In this document: positions 51,875-60,119 of the stretch, piece by piece | Position numbering within the stretch: the stretch's first letter is position 1 | Layout: each line of letters opens with the position of its first letter | Assembly: GCF_021729885.1 (NCBI RefSeq) | Contig: NZ_CP063401.1 | Location: 2,844,501-2,908,500 of the forward strand | DNA from: Devosia sp. SL43 | GTDB lineage: Bacteria; Pseudomonadota; Alphaproteobacteria; Rhizobiales; Devosiaceae | Length of the DNA stretch: 64,000 bases | Reading direction: 5' to 3' | Position numbers and translations under genes: made by a program | Notes under the pieces: model-generated | The model's input: the letters and a program-made list of their open reading frames with translations, nothing else | Told to the model about the DNA's origin: nothing | Databases searched by the model: none

Positions 51875-54299
51875 AGGTCCGCAGCACGCCACCACTCGTC
51901 TTGGTCACGGCCGCAACCACGGCAGCGGAAATCTTGTCGATGTCCTCATCCGTCAGCGTCTTGCTGGTCGGCTGGATGGTCACTTCGATGGCGACCGACT
52001 TCTTGCCCTCGCCAACGTGAACGCCCTCGAACACGTCGAACACGTTGACGTCCTTGATCAGCGCCTTGTCGGCGCCGCGTGCCGCCTTGAGGATGGCGCC
52101 GGCGGTGACCGCTTTGTCGACGACGAAGGCGAAGTCGCGGCTGAGTGGCATCAGCGCCGACAGATCGAGCGCCGGCTTGGTGCGCGTGGCTTTCTTGCGC
52201 GGCTCGGGCAGGGCGTCGAGATCGAGTTCGAACGCTGCGACCGGCCCGTCAATATCGAGGTCCGCCGCCCAGGCCGGGTGCAGCTCACCGAACCAGCCTA
52301 GCGTTTTGGGACCCTGCGCAATACGGCCACCACGGCCGGGATGCGACCAGGCGGCCGGCTCGGCAAAGAGCTGCACCTTGTCAATATCGTAGCCCAGCGC
52401 GTCGAGCACGGCGGCAAGGTCGGCCTTGGCGTCGAACACACCGACGGCTTCCGGCTTGCCCGACCAGTGACGGCCGGCGCCGCCGAGTTTGGCCGTGCCG
52501 GTGCGGATGCCGGTCGCATAGGTGTGTTGGCCCTCAGGGGCGTCGCTGAGGAAGACCTGGCCGACTTCGAAAATGGCGAGGTCAGCAAGGCCGCGATTGG
52601 CATTACGCCGCGCCGCCGCCAGCAGGCCCGGCAGCAGTGACGGGCGCATGTCGGTCATGTCGGAGGCAATTGCATTGGCCAATTGCAGCGCTTCGCTGCC
52701 ACCGCCAAAGCGCGTGGCTTCGTCGTGGCTGATGAAGCTCCAGGTCACCGCTTCGTCGAGGCCGCGTGCCGCCAGCGCCCGGCGGGCGATGCGGCGGCGA
52801 TTCTGGATATTGGTCAGCATGCGCGGCGCCACGTGACTGAGACGCGGCAGCGGCTCGACCGGAACATTGTCGACGCCGACCATGCGCATGACTTCCTCGA
52901 CCAGGTCCGCCTTCTGCGTCACATCGGGGCGCCAGCTCGGCACCTTGACTGTGAGGACATCGCCTTTGGTCGCCGCAATCTCGAAGCCCAGGCGAGCGAG
53001 GATGGCATTGACGATCATGGGCTCAACCGAAAGTCCGGTGAGGCGGCGGATTTCGCTGAGCGGGAATTCCACAACCGTATTGGGGAACACGTCCTCGCCG
53101 GAGATTGCCGGCTCCATCGGCTCGCCGCCGCAGAGTTCAAGCACCAGCCGCGTCGCCAGCTCAAGGCCGGGCTCGGTCAATGCCGGATCGACATTGCGCT
53201 CCAGCCGATAACGGGCGTCCGAGACGATACCGGTCTTTCGGCCGGTGCGGGCGACCAGTTCAGGGTCCCAGCTGGCGCATTCCATGAAGAGGTTGACCGT
53301 CTCGTCAGTCGTACCCGAGCGAACCCCGCCCATGATGCCGCCCAGGCAAAGTGGGCCCTGGTCATCGGCGATGACGGTCATGGTCTCGTCGAGCGTATAG
53401 ATCTTATTGTCCAGCGCATCGAACGTCTCGCCAGCTTTCGCATTGCGCAGCACCGGTTGGCCGACCAGCTTGTCGGCGTCATAGGCGTGGAGCGGGCGGC
53501 CCCAACCGAGCGACACCCAGTTGGTGATGTCGACAATGGCGTTGATGGGGCGCAGGCCGACGGCGCGCAGGCGCTGCTGCAGCCATTCCGGCGACGGGCC
53601 GTTCTTGACGCCCTTGATATAGCGACCGCCGAACTTGCGGATAGTCTTGGGGTCATCGGCCGAAAACAGCTGCGGCAGCGGCGCGATCGGGCTCTTGCCC
53701 TTGGACGGAATCGGCGACATGTCGGTGGCTTTGAGCGTGCCGAGACCGAAGGCAGCCAGATCCCGCGCCACGCCATAAACGCCGGTCGCGTCGCCGCGGT
53801 TGGGCGTGATCGAGATATCGAACACCACGCCGTTGATGCCCGCATAGTCGACATATTTCGACCCGATCGGAGCGTCATCCGGCAGGGTTATGATCCCGTC
53901 GTGGTCGTTGCTGAGTTCCAACTCTGCGGCCGAGCAAAGCATGCCATTGGACGGCGCGCCGCGAATGACAACGCCGCCCTTGAGCTCGAAATCCTTGCCC
54001 GGAATGTACGTACCGGGGAAAGCGAAGACCGACTTCATGCCCGTCTTCACATTCGGCGCGCCGCAGACCACGTCGATCAACTCGCCCGTTCCGGCATCGA
54101 CCTTGCAGATATTAAGGTGGTCGGAATTGGGATGCGGCTCCGCCTTGACCACTTGGGCCACGACGAACTTCTCCAGGCGCAAGCCCATGTTCTCGACGCC
54201 TTCGACCTCGAGGCCGACAGTGGTGAGCGTGGTGGCGATCTCATCGACCGATGCATCGGTGTCGAGGTGATCCTTGAGCCAGTCGAGGGTGAACTTCAT
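51873..54299 (-). CDS. pheT: Phenylalanine-tRNA ligase beta subunit
   Basis: An 808-residue subunit: N-terminal MKFTLDWLKDHLDTDASVDEIA, the tRNA-binding OB domain (VVKAEPHPNSDHLNICKVDAG, residues 49-69), B3/B4 editing domain (GRYIKGVKNGPSPEWLQQRL), B5 with MRMVGVDNVP, and the C-terminal ferredoxin-like anticodon-binding domain ending in VTKTSGGVLRT. It forms the alpha2-beta2 enzyme with PheS. It is the third gene of pheS, ASCH-exonuclease, pheT, 12 bases after the fusion gene. Confidence 0.94.
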   Translation of the reverse strand: MKFTLDWLKDHLDTDASVDEIATTLTTVGLEVEGVENMGLRLEKFVVAQVVKAEPHPNSDHLNICKVDAGTGELIDVVCGAPNVKTGMKSVFAFPGTYIPGKDFELKGGVVIRGAPSNGMLCSAAELELSNDHDGIITLPDDAPIGSKYVDYAGINGVVFDISITPNRGDATGVYGVARDLAAFGLGTLKATDMSPIPSKGKSPIAPLPQLFSADDPKTIRKFGGRYIKGVKNGPSPEWLQQRLRAVGLRPINAIVDITNWVSLGWGRPLHAYDADKLVGQPVLRNAKAGETFDALDNKIYTLDETMTVIADDQGPLCLGGIMGGVRSGTTDETVNLFMECASWDPELVARTGRKTGIVSDARYRLERNVDPALTEPGLELATRLVLELCGGEPMEPAISGEDVFPNTVVEFPLSEIRRLTGLSVEPMIVNAILARLGFEIAATKGDVLTVKVPSWRPDVTQKADLVEEVMRMVGVDNVPVEPLPRLSHVAPRMLTNIQNRRRIARRALAARGLDEAVTWSFISHDEATRFGGGSEALQLANAIASDMTDMRPSLLPGLLAAARRNANRGLADLAIFEVGQVFLSDAPEGQHTYATGIRTGTAKLGGAGRHWSGKPEAVGVFDAKADLAAVLDALGYDIDKVQLFAEPAAWSHPGRGGRIAQGPKTLGWFGELHPAWAADLDIDGPVAAFELDLDALPEPRKKATRTKPALDLSALMPLSRDFAFVVDKAVTAGAILKAARGADKALIKDVNVFDVFEGVHVGEGKKSVAIEVTIQPTSKTLTDEDIDKISAAVVAAVTKTSGGVLRT

Positions 54300-54311
54300 G
54301 GGTCTGGGCCT

Positions 54312-55355
54312 TTAGCGGAAGTCGGACTTGCTGCCAGTGATGGCAGGCAGGGAACGGGAGATTTTCATCAGTTCGACGAGCACGTTGGCGAAGCCGCGCG
54401 CATCATCGATGGCTTTATGCGTATGGGCGATGTGGCCGTAGAATTCGGCCGGCAACTTGCTCATGCCCCAATCGAGATAGGGGGCGCCGCGCAGCGTGCC
54501 GGCCATCGTGTAGAGGCAGACGCCGCCGCCGCGGAAGATCTGCCGCTGTTTGAACGGACCCGACAACACTCGTGTACCCGCAAATTCGTCGAGATAGTGG
54601 TCCATCCAGAGGCCGTCAAAGATCATCGGCGCGGCGACGAAGACCTTGGGACCCGGAAGACTTTCGACCCAGTCGGCAAAGCGCGGCATCACCACTGAGG
54701 GTTCCTCGGCATTAGCTGTGGTCGCTTCCCAGGCCTCGGGCTGCGTCGCCCACCACGCCATGGTCTGTTCGTTGGTTGTGCGGTCTGGGCGCTGCAACAG
54801 CTGGGCTTCGAATTCGCCATGGCGCGTGCCATCGGCCTCGATGGCAACCGAGGCAAAGCTCAGCATGGAATTGTGCAGCGGCGTCGGCCCATCGGACTCG
54901 ATGTCGGTGACGATGAAGATCGGCGAGACCACCTGATTGTAGAGTGCTCGTCCTGCCGGCAACACTTCGATCAGTTTGAACTGCTCGCAGACCAGCTCGA
55001 TTTCCGGCGAGAAACCACCATTGCGGGCGAAATAGGCCTCGTGACCGGTGCGCCAGGCCGCATAGTCACCCTCGCCTTCGCGGTCGGTGAAGCTTGGCTC
55101 GACGTCCTCGAAGCGCTTGATCTCGATCGACAGGGTTTCAATCACCGCCGCCGGCTCGCCGGCCCCGTTCAGCACCACGTCGCGGCGCCCGGCCACCGGC
55201 ATGGCCTCCTTGCCCGGACCATAGTCGCGCAGCGCGCCACAGGTTGCCGTCTTCTTGCCCGCTAGCATCAGGCCGAGCAATTCATCGTTCAGCTCGGGCG
55301 AGTCGCCGAAGCTGAAGGTGACGGCATTGGCATATTGGGGCGGGAGCTCGGCCAT
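54312..55355 (-). CDS. ASCH domain fused to a DEDDh 3'-5' exonuclease
   Basis: A 347-residue two-domain protein. Residues 1-133 form an ASCH domain (ELLGLMLAGKKTATCGALRDYG, RNGGFSPEIELVCEQFKLIEVL), a PUA-like fold that binds RNA and, in YqfB, hydrolyses N4-acetylcytidine. Residues 145-347 form a DnaQ/RNase T-like exonuclease: D151 and E153 in VTDIESDG, D247 in PMIFDGLW, and H313 and D318 in HKAIDDA, so all DEDDh residues are present. It lies between pheS (4-base gap) and pheT (12-base gap), probably co-transcribed. Acting on tRNA or modified RNA is a reasonable guess; I know no described protein with this architecture. Confidence 0.82.
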   Translation of the reverse strand: MAELPPQYANAVTFSFGDSPELNDELLGLMLAGKKTATCGALRDYGPGKEAMPVAGRRDVVLNGAGEPAAVIETLSIEIKRFEDVEPSFTDREGEGDYAAWRTGHEAYFARNGGFSPEIELVCEQFKLIEVLPAGRALYNQVVSPIFIVTDIESDGPTPLHNSMLSFASVAIEADGTRHGEFEAQLLQRPDRTTNEQTMAWWATQPEAWEATTANAEEPSVVMPRFADWVESLPGPKVFVAAPMIFDGLWMDHYLDEFAGTRVLSGPFKQRQIFRGGGVCLYTMAGTLRGAPYLDWGMSKLPAEFYGHIAHTHKAIDDARGFANVLVELMKISRSLPAITGSKSDFR

Positions 55356-55359
55356 TGGT

Positions 55360-56490
55360 TTACTGGCTCAGCCCACCAAACAGCGTCGGCAAATCCAACG
55401 GGCGGAACCCATAGTGGTCCAGCCAGCGCTGGTCACCGTCGAAGAACGCCCGCAAATCCGGCATGCCGTATTTCAGCATGGCGATGCGGTCGATGCCCAT
55501 GCCCCAGGCGAAGCCTTGGTAGACATCAGGATCGAGGCCAGCATTTCGGATCACATTGGGATGGACCATGCCGCAGCCCAGGATTTCGAGCCAGTCGCTG
55601 CCCTCGCCGATCTTCACTTCACTGCCCGAGCGATCGCATTGCACGTCGACTTCCATCGACGGTTCGGTGAAGGGGAAAAAGCTGGGGCGGAAGCGCAGGG
55701 TGACGTTGGGCACCTCGAAATAGGCCTTGAGGAACTCCTCCAGCACCCAGCGCAGCTGGCCGATATGGCTCGACTTGTCGATGACGAGGCCCTCCACCTG
55801 ATGGAACATCGGCGTGTGGGTCTGGTCGGAGTCATTGCGATAGGTGCGGCCGGGAATGACCACGCGAATGGGCGGATCCATCGATGGCGTCATGTAGCTG
55901 GCGGGCGGCTTTTCGTTGGTCTTCTGCATGACGCGGACCTGCACCGGCGAGGTGTGGGTGCGCAGCACCTTCTTCACCCCATCGGCACCCGGCTTCATGA
56001 AGAAGGTGTCGTGCATCTCACGGGCCGGATGGCCCTCGGGGAAGTTGAGCGCCGTGAAGTTGAAATAGTCGGTCTCGATATCGGGGCCCTCGGCGATCGA
56101 GAAGCCCATGTCGGAGAAGATCGCGGTGATCTCGTCGATGGTCTGGCTGATCGGGTGGATGCGGCCGCGGGCGGTCGGCGCGGGCTGCAGCGGTAGGGTG
56201 ACATCGACGGTTTCGGCCTTGAGGCGAGCGTCGAGCGCGGCGGATTTGAGCTGGCCGCTCTTAGCCTCGATAAGGCCTGCGATTTCGGCCTTGAGGCCGT
56301 TGATGGCGGGGCCGGCGCTCTTGCGCTCTTCGGGGGCCATGGAGCCAAGCGAGGCGAGCAGCGCCGACACGCTCCCCTTCTTGCCCAATGCCGAAACGCG
56401 CACTGTGTCGAGCGCGGCGTCGTCGCCTGATGCGGCAATGGCTGCCGAGAGTTCGGCGCGAAGGGTTTCGATCTGGCTATCGAGGGACAT
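55360..56490 (-). CDS. pheS: Phenylalanine-tRNA ligase alpha subunit
   Basis: A 376-residue class II synthetase: N-terminal coiled coil, motif 1 [19 protein letters not shown], motif 2 in [20 protein letters not shown] and [10 protein letters not shown], the Phe-binding [16 protein letters not shown], and motif 3 [10 protein letters not shown]. It contains an insertion ([13 protein letters not shown]) relative to E. coli. ATG at 56490 has GGAAG 8 bases upstream; TTG at 56505 would add five residues. A strong hairpin with a T run lies 37 bases upstream. Confidence 0.94.
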   Translation of the reverse strand: MSLDSQIETLRAELSAAIAASGDDAALDTVRVSALGKKGSVSALLASLGSMAPEERKSAGPAINGLKAEIAGLIEAKSGQLKSAALDARLKAETVDVTLPLQPAPTARGRIHPISQTIDEITAIFSDMGFSIAEGPDIETDYFNFTALNFPEGHPAREMHDTFFMKPGADGVKKVLRTHTSPVQVRVMQKTNEKPPASYMTPSMDPPIRVVIPGRTYRNDSDQTHTPMFHQVEGLVIDKSSHIGQLRWVLEEFLKAYFEVPNVTLRFRPSFFPFTEPSMEVDVQCDRSGSEVKIGEGSDWLEILGCGMVHPNVIRNAGLDPDVYQGFAWGMGIDRIAMLKYGMPDLRAFFDGDQRWLDHYGFRPLDLPTLFGGLSQ

Positions 56491-56526
56491 CGAGAATACT
56501 TCCAAAATTGCTGGCTGCGTTAGAGC

Positions 56527-56570
56527 AAAACAAAACGCCCCGCGCCAGCCTTCACAGGCGGCGCAAGGCG
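56527..56570 (-). terminator. Terminator or attenuator between rplT and pheS
   Basis: On the minus strand, CGCCTTGCGCC (56570-56560) pairs with GGCGCGGGGCG (56546-56536) over 11 bp with two G-T pairs, followed by TTTTGTTTTG. It lies 31 bases after rplT and only 37 bases before the pheS start. There is little room for a promoter after it, so it may be a conditional attenuator as well as the end of the rplT transcript. Confidence 0.75.
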
Positions 56571-56600
56571 CTATTTTGACCTCAGCAGAGCTGGGGAGTG

Positions 56601-57002
56601 TTAGGCGGTGACGCGCTCGTGGGTCGTCTTGTCGACGCTTTCGAGATACGCGAGAGCAGCCTTGGCCTTTGCGACCAGCACGCCGAACGCTTCAGGCTGG
56701 GTGATCGCGAGATCGCTCAGCACCTTGCGGTCAACGGCAACCTCAGCCTTGCTGAGGCCGTCGATAAATCGGCCATAGGTCAGCCCGTAATCGCGCACGG
56801 CAGCGTTGATACGCTGGATCCAGAGCGCGCGGAAATTGCGCTTCTTGACGCGACGATCGCGGTAAGCGTACTGGCCGGCCTTTTCGACGGCCTGCTTGGC
56901 GATACGGATCGTCGACTTGCGGCGGCCATAATAGCCCTCCGCAGCCTTCAAGACCTTCTTATGACGGGCGTGGTTGGTAACGCCTCTTTTAACGCGTGAC
57001 AT
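56601..57002 (-). CDS. rplT: 50S ribosomal protein L20
   Basis: A 133-residue basic protein: [43 protein letters not shown] and [24 protein letters not shown] are canonical L20 blocks. It follows rpmI by 20 bases. L20 binds 23S rRNA early in assembly and in other bacteria represses this operon. infC does not precede rpmI here. Confidence 0.96.
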   Translation of the reverse strand: MSRVKRGVTNHARHKKVLKAAEGYYGRRKSTIRIAKQAVEKAGQYAYRDRRVKKRNFRALWIQRINAAVRDYGLTYGRFIDGLSKAEVAVDRKVLSDLAITQPEAFGVLVAKAKAALAYLESVDKTTHERVTA

Positions 57003-57022
57003 GTGTCAGCTTCCTTTCAGCG

Positions 57023-57223
57023 TTAGCGGTTGTACGGCATGTACCACTTGACCAGACCCTCGTCGCCCTTGGACAGGATCTTGGTGCCGCGGTTCGTGCG
57101 AATGTACTTGGCGTTGTGGTTGATCAGGCGGTGGCGCTTGCCGGCGACGCCTGCCTTGACACGACCGGTCGCTGTGAAGCTGAAGCGCTTTTTGGCGCCA
57201 GACTTCGTCTTCATCTTGGGCAT
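57023..57223 (-). CDS. rpmI: 50S ribosomal protein L35
   Basis: A 66-residue protein: [25 protein letters not shown] at the start, [11 protein letters not shown] and the end [13 protein letters not shown] are L35-specific. It is the first gene of the rpmI-rplT operon; the 270 bp upstream to the next gene hold no coding sequence and probably contain its promoter and leader. Confidence 0.96.
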   Translation of the reverse strand: MPKMKTKSGAKKRFSFTATGRVKAGVAGKRHRLINHNAKYIRTNRGTKILSKGDEGLVKWYMPYNR

Positions 57224-57493
57224 TTTGCGGGTCCTTGGATAGAGATTGGATGGATTTGGGCCCATCGCATTCAAGAACCGCCACGGCATGCCTTTTGGCC
57301 GGGCGGTCCGGAGAAGTGGGGTCTATAGGGGGAATCCGGCGGGCTGGCAAGAGGCCGGGCGGGCAGCATTGAATGTCGATCACGCGGGAGTGTCACCGCA
57401 AACGAACACTGCACTGAAACCTTTTGGGCGGGGGCAGCGTAATTACCTGTACAGATCGACATTCCTGGTCTGCGTCAACCCAAGGATTTCATT

Positions 57494-57808
57494 ATGAAAA
57501 TGCTCAAGATCATTGCCGTTACCGCTACGCTTGTTGCTGGTGTTTCGGCTTCCTACGCCAGCCCGTTCAACGCCATGGGCGGCATCGATACGCTCGACGC
57601 CATTGGCTCGGCCACTCATGCCACCGTATTGCAGGCCGATGCCGGCGAGGCCAACTTCCTGCGCTTCGACAATGACGTCGACTCGGTCCAGTCGCGCATC
57701 CGCAACAACCCCTACCTGGCGCGCACTGTTGTCGAACAGGGCTACTCGATCGACCAGATCGTTGGCGTGACCGGTAGCGAAACCGACCTGACGATCTACG
57801 CGCTCTAA
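57494..57808 (+). CDS. Small secreted protein of unknown function
   Basis: A 104-residue protein with a Sec signal peptide (KMLKIIAVTATLVAGVSASYA, cleavage near residue 23) and an 80-residue mature part with no cysteines (SIDQIVGVTGSETDLTIYAL at the end). The segment VQSRIRNNPYLARTVVEQGYSIDQIVGV is predicted helical. AAGGA lies 9 bases before the ATG. It stands alone, divergent from rpmI, with a hairpin terminator after it. No family recognised. Confidence 0.65.
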   Translation: MKMLKIIAVTATLVAGVSASYASPFNAMGGIDTLDAIGSATHATVLQADAGEANFLRFDNDVDSVQSRIRNNPYLARTVVEQGYSIDQIVGVTGSETDLTIYAL

Positions 57809-57832
57809 TTGAGCCGGTTCGTCTGCCAAGAA

Positions 57833-57865
57833 CGGGCGGTCCCTTGCGGGCCGCCCGCTTTCATT
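57833..57865. terminator. Hairpin between convergent genes
   Basis: CGGGCGG (57833-57839) pairs with CCGCCCG (57851-57857), followed by CTTTCATTT on the plus strand. It lies 24 bases after the small secreted gene and reaches the last codons of the convergent glycosyltransferase, so it may serve the plus-strand transcript. Confidence 0.6.
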
Positions 57866-58694
57866 TGAGGCGGGGTTCGAGATGGTCCTCGAACAGCAGG
57901 CCGGGTCGGGCAGCCAGCGCGGCGCCATAGAGGCCCTCCGCTTCCAGCGATATCCGCAGGAAACGCGCCACGCCGTCCACCTCAGCCTCGGGCAGGCCGT
58001 AATGGCCCGTTTCCAGCCGGCGCAGGATCTCGGTTTTCGACCGGATCATGCCCTCAGCGACATTCTTGCCGTTGCTCATGGATGAACTGCGCTTGATGTA
58101 GTCGTGCAGGGGCGTTCCCAGATGCATCGAGGTCGGCGCAGTACGGTAGAGCTGCAGCAGGAATTCGAGGTCGGTCATGTTGCTCATGGTGGGGTCGAAG
58201 CGGCCCTCGGCGCGGCGCCGATCCCAGACGATCATCGAATCCATCGAGAGGTTGACCCATTTATGGGTGCCCGGCGTCAGCACGCGATCAGGTCCGTCGC
58301 CGACGAACCGCAGGTGCTGGAAATCATCGGTCATCACGTCGAGTGCCGTGCTGACAATGCCGTGATCAGCCAGAGCGCGGACGGCGAGTTCGAGCTTTTG
58401 TGGCTTGAGGCGATCATCGGCATCGAGAATGGCGGCATAGGGCGCGTCGATCCGCTCCAGCGCCACATTGCGGGTATTGGAGGCGCCGCGACCCGTGCCG
58501 CCGCTCGACAAATACCGGATACGGCTGTCGCTGATACCAGCAGTTGCGAGGAACGCTTCGTAGTCAGCGCCGTCGTCGGCAATTAGCCACAGCTGCCAGT
58601 CGGCATGGGTCTGATCAAGCACGCTTTGCACCGTGGTGACGATGGTGTCCTGCGCGTTCCAGGCGGGGGTGATGATGGCAACGGTCTCGGTCAT
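57861..58694 (-). CDS. Family 2 glycosyltransferase
   Basis: A 277-residue GT-A enzyme: VAIITPAWNAQDTIVTTVQSVLDQTHADWQLWLIADDG at the N-terminus (nucleotide-binding ADDG), the metal-binding DADD near residue 94 (ILDADDRLKP), and an acceptor-region NMTDLEFLLQLYR near 175. No transmembrane helix, so probably a soluble or peripheral enzyme transferring a sugar to an envelope glycan. Single gene, divergent from the heat-shock operon. Donor and acceptor unknown. Confidence 0.85.
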   Translation of the reverse strand: MTETVAIITPAWNAQDTIVTTVQSVLDQTHADWQLWLIADDGADYEAFLATAGISDSRIRYLSSGGTGRGASNTRNVALERIDAPYAAILDADDRLKPQKLELAVRALADHGIVSTALDVMTDDFQHLRFVGDGPDRVLTPGTHKWVNLSMDSMIVWDRRRAEGRFDPTMSNMTDLEFLLQLYRTAPTSMHLGTPLHDYIKRSSSMSNGKNVAEGMIRSKTEILRRLETGHYGLPEAEVDGVARFLRISLEAEGLYGAALAARPGLLFEDHLEPRLK

Positions 58695-58708
58695 GGGGAA
58701 ATGTCGGT

Positions 58709-58737
58709 CTTGAACGGGGAAACGTCCTGTCCCATAT
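58709..58737 (+). promoter_or_regulatory. Sigma-32 (RpoH)-like promoter of the small heat-shock operon
   Basis: CTTGAA at 58709-58714 is followed after 15 bases by TCCCATAT (58730-58737). The E. coli RpoH consensus is CTTGAA, 13-15 bases, CCCCATNT, so 13 of 14 defined positions and the spacing match. It lies in the gap before hsp20, giving a leader of roughly 65-70 bases. Confidence 0.75.
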
Positions 58738-58745
58738 CTCTGTCA

Positions 58746-58801
58746 GGCGCGCGATGCCACTGCTTGGGTCGCGTGCCGAGACGTTGCTTGACGATCAAGG
58801 A
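58746..58801 (+). promoter_or_regulatory. ROSE-like RNA thermometer candidate in the hsp20 leader
   Basis: Two stems are visible: GGCGCGCG (58746-58753) with CGCGTGCC (58770-58777), and CTTGA (58787-58791) with TCAAG (58795-58799). The second stem sequesters the ribosome site AAGGA (58797-58801), 8 bases before the ATG. The sequence TTGCT at 58784-58788 matches the conserved U-U/C-G-C-U of ROSE elements, placed opposite the ribosome site. ROSE thermometers control small heat-shock genes in Rhizobiales. Confidence 0.6.
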
Positions 58802-58809
58802 CGGTTTGG

Positions 58810-59229
58810 ATGTCGCGTATTTCGGTGTTTTCAGCCCCATTTCTCCTCGGCTTCGATAGTTTCGAGGAGCGTGTCGACCGGTTGGCCAAGTCCGCCGACG
58901 GCTATCCGCCCTACAATATCGAACGCGCCACCGATGCCGAAGGCACCGAGCGTTTTCTGGTCTCCGTCGCGGTCGCCGGCTTTTCCGCCGCCGAACTCGA
59001 TGTTGTCACAGAAGACAACCAGATCGTGGTGCGCGGCAAGCAGAAGGACGAGGCAGGGCGTGAGTTCCTGCATCGCGGCATTGCCGCCCGGCAGTTCCAG
59101 CGTTCGTTTCTTCTGGCCGATGGCATGATCGTGAAGGATGCAACTCTTGGGCATGGTATGCTCGTTATTGCTATAGAGCGCCCCAAGACGCCCAAGATCG
59201 CCCGCCGTATCGAAATTCGCTCCGTTTAG
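58810..59229 (+). CDS. Small heat shock protein (Hsp20/IbpA family)
   Basis: A 139-residue alpha-crystallin-domain chaperone: YPPYNIERATD before the domain, VAVAGFSAAELDVVTEDNQIVVRGKQ in its first half, and FLHRGIAARQFQRSFLLADGMIV with the family GxL-like motif GHGMLVIAI near residue 117. It holds unfolded proteins for later refolding. It has an RpoH-like promoter and thermometer-like leader and is followed 15 bases later by a DUF1150 gene, a pairing often seen in alphaproteobacteria. Confidence 0.92.
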   Translation: MSRISVFSAPFLLGFDSFEERVDRLAKSADGYPPYNIERATDAEGTERFLVSVAVAGFSAAELDVVTEDNQIVVRGKQKDEAGREFLHRGIAARQFQRSFLLADGMIVKDATLGHGMLVIAIERPKTPKIARRIEIRSV

Positions 59230-59244
59230 AGGAAAGGGCCGACA

Positions 59245-59532
59245 ATGTTTGAAAAGCGTAATGACGAGGCCGCAACGGATCACGTGATCCATCCCCTCAA
59301 ATCCCTGACCAGCGCCCAGTTCGCGGCGCTTGGCGGCGATGCCGTCGCCTATATGCGCCCGGTCAGCGGCGCCCTGCTCGGCACGATGATCCACGATGCC
59401 GAATTCGAGGCGGAGACGGAATATCAGCTGCTGATGTCGGCCGATGGCACGCCGCTGCTGGTGACCGATACCGAAGACGCCGTGACCGACTGGCTCGGCG
59501 ACAAGAATCTGGGGCTGGCGACGCTGCACTAG
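59245..59532 (+). CDS. DUF1150 family protein
   Basis: A 95-residue protein: LTSAQFAALGGDAVAYMRPVSG near residue 21 and LLVTDTEDAVTDWLGDKNLGLATLH at the end are the DUF1150 signature. Members of this family regularly follow Hsp20 genes in alphaproteobacteria and are thought to be stress-related, with no known activity. It is 15 bases after hsp20 and so under the same heat control. A strong bidirectional terminator follows. Confidence 0.88.
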   Translation: MFEKRNDEAATDHVIHPLKSLTSAQFAALGGDAVAYMRPVSGALLGTMIHDAEFEAETEYQLLMSADGTPLLVTDTEDAVTDWLGDKNLGLATLH

Positions 59533-59556
59533 CAGCGGTCATAGCCCAAACAAAGA

Positions 59557-59594
59557 GACCCTCGGGCGACAGCGCCCGAGGGTCTTTGCTTTTG
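59557..59594. terminator. Bidirectional Rho-independent terminator
   Basis: A perfect 12-bp stem GACCCTCGGGCG (59557-59568) and CGCCCGAGGGTC (59573-59584) with an ACAG loop is flanked by TTTGCTTTTG on the plus side and, on the minus strand, TCTTTGTTTG. It ends both the hsp20-DUF1150 and the convergent ptsN transcripts. Confidence 0.93.
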
Positions 59595-59605
59595 CGTGTT
59601 TGGCC

Positions 59606-60073
59606 TCAGGCCGCGTAATGCGTTGCGACAGGCGCGGTCAGTACGGCATGCAGCCGGTCACAGTCCGCGGTACCACGAAGTTCGTCCACCACCGACTCGG
59701 TGCGGAGCAGGCGCGCCACCCGCGACAGGGCCTTGAGATGATCGGCACCGGCGCCGGTCGGCGCCAGCAGCATCACCACCAGGTCGACCGGCTGATCGTC
59801 CACCGAATCGAACTCGAGCGGCGAATCGAGCCTTGCGAACAGAGCCGTCACCGATTTCAGCCCGGCGATCTTGCCATGCGGAATGGCGATGCCATTGCCA
59901 AGCCCGGTCGAGCCAAGCTCTTCCCGGCTGCTGATGGCCTCGAGGATTTCGGCTTCCGGATGTCCGGTCAGTTCTGCTGCGCGCGCAGCAAGCTGTTCAA
60001 ATAACTGGCGTTTCGATTTTACGCCGGTGCAACAAAGCACCGCGCGCTCAGCCAGGATATCGGCCAATTCCAT
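59606..60073 (-). CDS. ptsN: PTS IIA-like nitrogen-regulatory protein PtsN
   Basis: A 155-residue EIIA(Ntr) domain: REELGSTGLGNGIAIPHGKIAGL with the phospho-accepting His near residue 67, FARLDSPLEFDSVDDQPVDLVVMLLAP, and LKALSRVARLLR. In the PTS(Ntr) chain it is phosphorylated by PtsO and regulates potassium and nitrogen responses. It lies 46 bases after hpf on the same strand, in the conserved lpt-rpoN-hpf-ptsN block. Confidence 0.93.
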   Translation of the reverse strand: MELADILAERAVLCCTGVKSKRQLFEQLAARAAELTGHPEAEILEAISSREELGSTGLGNGIAIPHGKIAGLKSVTALFARLDSPLEFDSVDDQPVDLVVMLLAPTGAGADHLKALSRVARLLRTESVVDELRGTADCDRLHAVLTAPVATHYAA

Positions 60074-60119
60074 TCAGTTCGCCTTGAAATCAACTACACT
60101 GGAGTGTGGCTGGGAGCCG

